Origin: a virus | DNA length: 34,212 nucleotides | Reading direction: 5' to 3' (one strand) | Virus record (IMG/VR): IMGVR_UViG_3300013286_000032 | Coordinates: 1-34,212 of that record | In this document: positions 29,553 to 34,212 of the stretch, in pieces | How positions within the stretch are numbered: the first letter of the stretch is position 1 | Layout: each line of letters starts with the position of its first letter | Program-made: the position numbers and the translations under genes | Notes under the pieces: model-generated | Seen by the model: the letters and a program-made list of their open reading frames with translations, nothing else | What the model was told of the DNA's origin: nothing | Database searches by the model: none

Positions 29553-30955
29553 TGGGCATGGTACGAGTAAATACTATGACGATAGATTATACCGCACCAC
29601 AATTCAAAGGAATCAAACTGGCCGCAGACTGGATACGAGATTTAGAAAGTAGCGACAGCCGTTTACACAAAGAATCAGTGATTGAAAAAGCCTTAATGGC
29701 AGCCAAATTAGGAAGTTCAAATGCTCGGTGTTTTTTGTTCAACTGCTACCAGGCCTACAACCCCTATTATGTGTTTGGTGTAAAGAAAGTTCCTGAGACC
29801 CAGGGCTTAGAAGATAAAGAAAATCCTTGGCCAAAGTTTTGGGCCATGCTGGAAGCATTACGCACTCGTAGTTTAACTGGACACAATGCCAAGACCGCTA
29901 TTGAGTTTATGTCAGAGCAGTTTGACTCAGTAGAGTGGAACAACTTATGCCGTCGTGCCATTATCAAAGACCTACGCTGTGGTATTACTGAAAGAACCCT
30001 GAACAAGGTACTTGGTAATACAGAATGGCGGATTCCTGTATTCGAATGTCAGTTGGCCACAGACTCAAACAAACATGTGGCCAAGATGACCGGTGTCAAA
30101 CGCCTAGAGCAAAAGTTAGATGGAGTGCGGGTGTTGGCTGTAGTAACCAGAACCAGCACTAATTTATACAGTCGTAACGGCAAACCGTTTGAAAACTTTC
30201 CGCATATTGTAGATTCGATTGACAAGATTAGAAATAAGTTTGCCAAATTCTTTACCAATAACCCCAATGGTTTTGTATTAGATGGTGAAATCATTGGCGA
30301 GAGTTTTCAAGCCTTGATGAAACAGGCCCAACGCAAAAGTGATGTCAAAACCGAAGGCATGGTGTATAGTGTATTTGATATTGTTCCTCTGGCAGACTTT
30401 GAGCGTGGATATTGGAATGCTCAACAACATAAACGCTTGGCCATACTAGAACAATATCGTGCTGTGTTTGACGAACTTACTGATTGTGTTCGTATCATGG
30501 ATGGCATTGAAGTTGACCTAAGCACAGCCGAAGGGCATGATGTACTACGTCGCTATGCGCATGATGCAGTGGCCGCGGGGTTTGAAGGTATTATGATTAA
30601 GGATATTGACGCACCATACGAGTGTCGTCGCAGTACATTTTGGATGAAATGGAAACCAACAATTACAGTAGACTTAAATATTGTTGGATTTGAAGAAGGC
30701 ACCGGTCGCAATCTTGGGCGCTTGGGTGCTATAATATGTGAAGGAGTGGATGATGATAGAAGTATACACGTTAATGTTGGTAGCGGCTTGTCTGATAGCG
30801 ATCGTGATGAGTATTGGAGCACAAGGAATCAATTACTTGGTAGCGTGGTTGAAGTCCAAGCGGACGCAGTGACCCAAAATCAAGACGGCACCTACAGTCT
30901 TAGATTTCCAAGATTTGTTCGATTCCGTGGCTTTGAACCCGGTGAGAAATTATGA
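29552..30955 (+). CDS. ATP-dependent DNA ligase, gp30-like, 467 aa
   Basis: Joins Okazaki fragments and nicks. An N-terminal helical DNA-binding region (about 1-170) is followed by the adenylation domain: KLDG with the nucleophile Lys188, LYSRNGKPF as motif Ia, VLDGEIIG as motif III, GFEGIMIKD as motif IV and FWMKWKP as motif V. A C-terminal OB-fold domain follows. The length is close to T4 gp30 (487 aa). Three in-frame ATGs lie within the first nine codons; I use the one overlapping the preceding stop. The operon context with small early genes suggests early expression. Confidence 0.94.
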   Translation: MGMVRVNTMTIDYTAPQFKGIKLAADWIRDLESSDSRLHKESVIEKALMAAKLGSSNARCFLFNCYQAYNPYYVFGVKKVPETQGLEDKENPWPKFWAMLEALRTRSLTGHNAKTAIEFMSEQFDSVEWNNLCRRAIIKDLRCGITERTLNKVLGNTEWRIPVFECQLATDSNKHVAKMTGVKRLEQKLDGVRVLAVVTRTSTNLYSRNGKPFENFPHIVDSIDKIRNKFAKFFTNNPNGFVLDGEIIGESFQALMKQAQRKSDVKTEGMVYSVFDIVPLADFERGYWNAQQHKRLAILEQYRAVFDELTDCVRIMDGIEVDLSTAEGHDVLRRYAHDAVAAGFEGIMIKDIDAPYECRRSTFWMKWKPTITVDLNIVGFEEGTGRNLGRLGAIICEGVDDDRSIHVNVGSGLSDSDRDEYWSTRNQLLGSVVEVQADAVTQNQDGTYSLRFPRFVRFRGFEPGEKL

Positions 30956-30965
30956 AGGAAATAAA

Positions 30966-31133
30966 ATGGCTGTAAAATCATGGTACTTGACTGTGGTAGA
31001 GTCAGCAACACATAAAAAGGTACTAGACAAAATGTTTTTTACTGCCCCAGAAATGAACAAGTTTATCAAGGCCAACCAACTACTTGAACAGTATAAAAAG
31101 CCTGAATATTACATAGTTAAGGAAAACTACTAA
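30966..31133 (+). CDS. hypothetical micro-protein, 55 aa
   Basis: It has AAGGAA at 30955-30960 and an ATG at 30966; upstream in-frame codons would overlap the ligase by too much. The product is basic with aromatic residues (KSWYLTVVESATHKKVLDK) and appears to have strands and one helix. It overlaps the next gene by one base. Function unknown. Confidence 0.7.
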   Translation: MAVKSWYLTVVESATHKKVLDKMFFTAPEMNKFIKANQLLEQYKKPEYYIVKENY

Positions 31134-31381
31134 TGAAAGTAACCCGCAGAAAATTTAATATCTTTGAACGGATGGAATTAGAAATTGCAAAAAATCTAGA
31201 TAAAGGGCCAGTGGAAACATTTATCCTTACTCCGGCGGAGTTTGATGAGTTCCGAAAGGATGCAAAAAATCGACCAGGCATGAGTTTTAAGAAAATTGAA
31301 AATCGTCCTGGAGATATTGTCGGCGGAGATTGGTCGTATCGTGGCGCACTAGTATTAATAAGTGGCAAAATAAAAAGTTGA
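31133..31381 (+). CDS. small hypothetical protein, 82 aa
   Basis: Basic soluble protein with a helical start (KFNIFERMELEIAKNLDKG), then TPAEFDEFRKDAKN and a small beta part (GDWSYRGALVLIS). Unrecognised. Its stop codon TGA lies inside the -35 box (TTGATT) of the next promoter. It is the last gene of the ligase operon. Confidence 0.75.
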   Translation: MKVTRRKFNIFERMELEIAKNLDKGPVETFILTPAEFDEFRKDAKNRPGMSFKKIENRPGDIVGGDWSYRGALVLISGKIKS

Positions 31382-31406
31382 TTTTATATAGTATCTAGTG
31401 TATAAT
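31378..31406 (+). promoter_or_regulatory. sigma70-type promoter, leadered type, for the 31430 operon
   Basis: -35 TTGATT at 31378-31383, a 17-bp spacer, and a perfect -10 TATAAT at 31401-31406. The expected start is near 31413. A perfect AGGAGG at 31419-31424 precedes the ATG at 31430. Confidence 0.92.
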
Positions 31407-31429
31407 TAATGTATTATTAGGAGGTGTAC

Positions 31430-31543
31430 ATGGCATGGCTCACTGAACATTGGTTTATAGAAGCGATCCTAATTATAACCAGCGGACTATTAATAGCGGC
31501 CATTATATCATGGCTGTACAGTCACATTAACGAGGACAAATAA
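31430..31543 (+). CDS. single-pass membrane micro-protein, 37 aa
   Basis: Preceded by a perfect AGGAGG and by a consensus promoter. The product is one hydrophobic helix (WFIEAILIITSGLLIAAIISWLY) with a short polar, acidic tail (SHINEDK), probably an inner-membrane protein. The strong expression signals suggest it matters early in infection, for example in altering the host membrane, but no family is recognised. The next gene follows its stop after one base. Confidence 0.75.
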   Translation: MAWLTEHWFIEAILIITSGLLIAAIISWLYSHINEDK

Positions 31544-31544
31544 A

Positions 31545-31754
31545 ATGGTAAAGAAACAAGTAAGCAAGCTCAGCGATAAGTTAGAAAAGGTAAACGAAAA
31601 CTACACCATCAACATGTATGACAATGGTTTCATGATTGAGGTCAGTGGTCGAGATTCGGATGACGAATATAAAACTGCCAAGATCATGGTTCCCACTGTT
31701 GAACAATTGATTGAATTGGTCAAAGAAGCTGCCGAAATGGAACGAGATTCCTAG
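31545..31754 (+). CDS. small hypothetical protein, 69 aa
   Basis: Charged protein with an N-terminal helix (KKQVSKLSDKLEKVNE), a short beta part (YTINMYDNGFMIEVSGRD) and a C-terminal helix (VEQLIELVKEAAEMERD). This helix-strand-strand-helix layout is common in small T4-like phage proteins of unknown role. It ends two bases before the CDGSH-like gene. Confidence 0.75.
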   Translation: MVKKQVSKLSDKLEKVNENYTINMYDNGFMIEVSGRDSDDEYKTAKIMVPTVEQLIELVKEAAEMERDS

Positions 31755-31755
31755 C

Positions 31756-31974
31756 ATGATGGCCAAGCCAGGCGAAGTTGGATTGTGCGGGTGTGGTCGC
31801 AGTCCCACTGGTAAATGCATAGGCTGGCATGCTCTTAGTGAAGACATGTATCGGCACCACCAAATGCTATGGCTTGAGGAGGAAGAGCGCAAAGATAATG
31901 AGCTTGCAGAATATCAAAAACAAGCACAAGAGCTTTGGTCTGACAGTTGCACAGCCCCAAGGACTAAAAAATGA
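31756..31974 (+). CDS. small Cys/His protein with CDGSH-like metal motif, 72 aa
   Basis: Residues 11-25 read C-G-C-G-R-S-P-T-G-K-C-I-G-W-H, giving C-x-C-x7-C-x3-H. CDGSH-type [2Fe-2S] proteins use C-x-C-x8-C-x3-H (three Cys and one His), so this is one residue shorter and has G-W-H in place of G-S-H. It could bind a [2Fe-2S] cluster or zinc. The remainder is a charged helix (EEEERKDNELAEYQKQAQEL). I start at 31756; a second ATG at 31759 is equally possible, and earlier in-frame codons would overlap the preceding gene. The stop overlaps the next ATG. The metal is inferred from spacing only. Confidence 0.7.
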   Translation: MMAKPGEVGLCGCGRSPTGKCIGWHALSEDMYRHHQMLWLEEEERKDNELAEYQKQAQELWSDSCTAPRTKK

Positions 31975-32195
31975 CATCTATTAATTTATTAACCCAGGGT
32001 ATTGACAGTTTATGGTACTGGACCTATAGTATTATTGTAGGATGGGGTGCTAGTTTTACCATTATCGTGGCCATTATAATATTATTGGCCATACGGGTAT
32101 TGCACTGTGAACAACGACTGCGACAAATAGAATCTCGCGTGGTCACTGCCGAAAGAGAAGTTAACCTCGCATTAACTCAATTAGAATCCAAATAA
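31971..32195 (+). CDS. membrane-anchored coiled-coil protein, 74 aa
   Basis: One strong hydrophobic helix (about residues 20-42, IIVGWGASFTIIVAIIILLAI), followed by a coiled coil with heptad-like spacing (EQRLRQIESRVVTAEREVNLALTQLES). No signal-cleavage site is visible, so it is probably an inner-membrane protein with a cytoplasmic or periplasmic coiled coil. It could be a spanin-, holin- or scaffold-like component; none of these can be shown. It overlaps the CDGSH-like gene (ATGA). Confidence 0.75.
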   Translation: MTSINLLTQGIDSLWYWTYSIIVGWGASFTIIVAIIILLAIRVLHCEQRLRQIESRVVTAEREVNLALTQLESK

Positions 32196-32198
32196 ATA
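32191..32198 (+). promoter_or_regulatory. T4-type late promoter for the 32206 gene
   Basis: AATAAATA overlapping the end of the preceding gene. The expected start near 32204 lies two bases before the ATG at 32206, so the message is nearly leaderless. Confidence 0.5.
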
Positions 32199-32205
32199 CT
32201 AGTCT

Positions 32206-33798
32206 ATGATGTTTGGATACATGACCCTTGCCACTGCGCTGATACTTAGTTTATCGGCTGCAGTTTATTCTATATTAGGCTTAACTGCTATATTTGCCGC
32301 GGCCTTTTGGCCCATTGTGGTGCTCGGCGGCAGTTTAGAAATTGGTAAAATTGTCACAGTGCTGTGGTTACACAAATACTGGCAACAGGCTGAGATACAA
32401 TATAAATTATATCTATCTTCGGCCGTGGTTGTATTAATGATCCTGACCTCAATGGGAGTGTTTGGATTTTTAAGCAAGGCGCACTTGGATCAAGCCGTAC
32501 CATCTGGAGATGTACAGGCGCAGGTACAAATATTTGATGACAAAATTAAAACACAAAAAGATAACATTGAAGCGGCAAGAAAAGCCTTGTCTCAGATGGA
32601 TGCCGCAGTGGATCAAACTATGTCACGCAGTTCAAGCGAACAAGGAGCAGATAAAGCTGCGAACCTCCGGCGTAGTCAAGGTCGAGAACGAACAGCCTTG
32701 CAAAATGATATCTCTCGAGCACAAAAAGAAATCACCGGACTCCAAGAACAGCGAGCTCCTGCTGCTAGTGCCGCCCGCAAGGTAGATGCAGAAGTAGGGC
32801 CAATTAAGTATATTGCCGCACTGATATACGGCGACAATCCCGAAGCCAATGTGCTAGAAAAAGCAGTACGCTGGGTTATTATTCTTATTGTCGTTGTGTT
32901 TGATCCCCTGGCACTCACCCTATTACTGGCCGCTACCAAGGCCTTTGAGTGGGAACACAGTATCGATTTGTTTAATCTTAAAAAGAAAGAACCCGAGTAC
33001 GAATATGAAGAGGATGATGGCCCGTTAACCGATGACCAAATAGATCAAATTAACAAGGCTGTACAAGCGGATAAAAAAGATCAGCATACTCATATACCCC
33101 TAGAAGATTATTACCGTACCGACCATGATGATTTGGTTACCAAACATACTGCACTGTCTGAAGATCCAATGATTCAGTCTAACAAAGTTAATGTTGATCC
33201 AAGCTCGCCAGGCTGGATGTTTACAGAATCAACATCGGCCAAATGGCCGTTTCCAAACACTCCAGAAGAAATTGAATCAGACAATATTCCTGTGTTAGAA
33301 AATGAAGAAGCCTGGGCAAGTCGAGTCATTGATGAGACCGAAGACGAAGAAGATATTAGTCCCTTGGAAAAAGAAGCTCAACGAGCATGGAAAGACGCAA
33401 ATCCAGACGAAACAATTAAACATCAACGACTGTTACACAAAGTTGGGCACATAGAACAATTGCCTTGGCGCCATCCTGACTATTATCCAGAATTGCAATT
33501 GCAAGCGGACAATGCACCAACTGGCCCCGTGGGCGAAGTCAAGGGATTTGGATCACAATTTCCTGATCGTGCCGCCAAGGGTGATATGTTTTTACGAGTA
33601 GATCGATTGCCCAGTGCCCTGTACAAGTATAATGGTGCCAACTGGATTGAAGTTGACAAAGATCTAAGTGATAATTATGCCTATGATGATGCCTATATTG
33701 ATCATCTTATTGCTAAAATTGATTCTGGAGAGTATGATCCTGAACTACTGAGTGATGCCGAACGAGATCATATAGAACAGCGTTTAAAAAAGGTATAA
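32206..33798 (+). CDS. multi-pass membrane protein with coiled-coil and C-terminal repeat-like domain, 530 aa
   Basis: Three hydrophobic segments lie in the first 90 residues (about 6-30, 32-52 and 68-90). A long coiled coil follows (about 105-195; [35 protein letters not shown]), then another hydrophobic segment (about 222-245, [21 protein letters not shown]). The remainder is acidic and soluble, ending in [29 protein letters not shown], a small beta domain like those in marine-phage structural proteins. The fold pattern recalls DUF4407-type membrane proteins. It may sit in the host membrane. A late motif precedes it; clpX follows two bases after its stop. Confidence 0.75.
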   Translation: MMFGYMTLATALILSLSAAVYSILGLTAIFAAAFWPIVVLGGSLEIGKIVTVLWLHKYWQQAEIQYKLYLSSAVVVLMILTSMGVFGFLSKAHLDQAVPSGDVQAQVQIFDDKIKTQKDNIEAARKALSQMDAAVDQTMSRSSSEQGADKAANLRRSQGRERTALQNDISRAQKEITGLQEQRAPAASAARKVDAEVGPIKYIAALIYGDNPEANVLEKAVRWVIILIVVVFDPLALTLLLAATKAFEWEHSIDLFNLKKKEPEYEYEEDDGPLTDDQIDQINKAVQADKKDQHTHIPLEDYYRTDHDDLVTKHTALSEDPMIQSNKVNVDPSSPGWMFTESTSAKWPFPNTPEEIESDNIPVLENEEAWASRVIDETEDEEDISPLEKEAQRAWKDANPDETIKHQRLLHKVGHIEQLPWRHPDYYPELQLQADNAPTGPVGEVKGFGSQFPDRAAKGDMFLRVDRLPSALYKYNGANWIEVDKDLSDNYAYDDAYIDHLIAKIDSGEYDPELLSDAERDHIEQRLKKV

Positions 33799-33799
33799 C

Positions 33800-34212
33800 A
33801 TGTCCGATACACTAAGCCATTGTAGTTTTTGTACCAAACACAAAGACCAAGTTGGCAAATTGATTGTTAGTCATACCGTTGCTATTTGTAATGAGTGTAT
33901 AGAACTTTGCAATAATCTTCTTAAAGATACCAAACGCTTGGCAAAGAAAAATAGCAAGGAAAAAGACGCACCAGATCCAAGAACAATCCGAGATTACTTA
34001 GATCAATATGTAGTGGGGCAGGACACAGCCAAGATAGTCCTGGCAGTCGGCATTGCCAATCATTACAAGCGTATCAATAACCCAGATGTCACACAGGAAA
34101 TAGCCAAGGGCAATATCTTAATGATTGGACCCACCGGTACCGGTAAAACCTTGATGGCTCGTAGTGTTGCCAAATATCTTGACGTGCCATTCGTGGTAGC
34201 CGATGCAACCAC
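33800..34212 (+). CDS. clpX: ClpX-like AAA+ unfoldase, N-terminal part (cut by window end)
   Basis: ClpX unfolds substrate proteins and feeds them to ClpP. The visible 137 residues include the full N-terminal zinc-binding domain (CSFC at 8-11 and CNEC at 30-33), a linker, the box starting [14 protein letters not shown] typical of ClpX, and the Walker A GPTGTGKT near 114-121. Motif Walker B, sensor and pore loops lie beyond the window. It begins two bases after the preceding stop. Phages often encode ClpP-like proteins, but a ClpX with an intact zinc domain suggests recruitment of host ClpP or adaptors. No phage clpP is visible here. Confidence 0.93.
   Translation, partial: MSDTLSHCSFCTKHKDQVGKLIVSHTVAICNECIELCNNLLKDTKRLAKKNSKEKDAPDPRTIRDYLDQYVVGQDTAKIVLAVGIANHYKRINNPDVTQEIAKGNILMIGPTGTGKTLMARSVAKYLDVPFVVADAT

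Overview
The window looks like part of the genome of a large T4-like (straboviral-type) myovirus from an aquatic environment. The evidence is a set of T4-type replication and recombination genes: a UvsW-like helicase, a gp62-like clamp-loader subunit, a gp61-like primase, a gp41-like helicase and an ATP-dependent DNA ligase. With these come class I ribonucleotide reductase, a PAAR baseplate tip protein, tail and baseplate proteins, and repeated copies of a TATAAATA-like late-promoter motif. Genes are packed with TAATG or ATGA stop/start overlaps, and all but one lie on the + strand. The phage IscU carries the LPPVK chaperone-recognition motif and closely resembles proteobacterial IscU. A Lys/Ala/Pro-rich exported peptide is also of a proteobacterial kind. 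I infer a beta- or gammaproteobacterial host; this is an inference only.

Layout. 1-6038: early genes, comprising two SGNH-hydrolase-like proteins on either side of UvsW, a gp62-like protein, a zinc-finger protein and a very small protein resembling the palm of C-family (DnaE) DNA polymerases, followed by one minus-strand gene. 6096-7247: a BppU-like structural protein under a late promoter. 7294-10418: primase, a GIY-YIG homing endonuclease and replicative helicase. 10462-16755: late genes, including a fusion of a Pol-beta-type nucleotidyltransferase with a ligase-like nucleotidyltransferase, a probable abundant virion protein with its own promoter and terminator, and several proteins sharing an M-x-[I/L]-x-E N-terminus. 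16786-17718: two tiny proteins followed by adjacent iscU and iscA. 17759-20514: a PD-(D/E)XK nuclease, a pectate-lyase-fold tailspike and its companion. 20549-25134: nrdA, nrdB, glutaredoxin, a methyltransferase and an Sm-like protein. 25138-27622: PAAR tip and two large structural proteins. 27715-32195: an exported peptide and many small accessory genes with DNA ligase. 32206-34212: a large membrane/coiled-coil protein and the start of clpX, cut by the window end.

Regulation is unusually readable. Eight sigma70-type promoters all have exactly 17 bp between the -35 and -10 hexamers. In four of them (before 410, 3268, 7294 and 17759) exactly 6 nt separate the -10 from the ATG, so transcription should begin at or next to the start codon (leaderless mRNA). 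In the other four (before 16786, 28031, 28581 and 31430) there is a 23-31 nt gap with a strong Shine-Dalgarno sequence. Structural genes instead have TAAATA-type late motifs.

The most unusual content is the phage iscU-iscA pair with its own promoter. A possible Fe-S/zinc CDGSH-like small protein, the mini DnaE-palm protein, the nucleotidyltransferase-ligase fusion (possibly packaged in the capsid) and the leaderless promoter class are the next most interesting. No tRNA, rRNA, CRISPR array or insertion sequence was seen, and no stretch over 300 bases lacks a gene.
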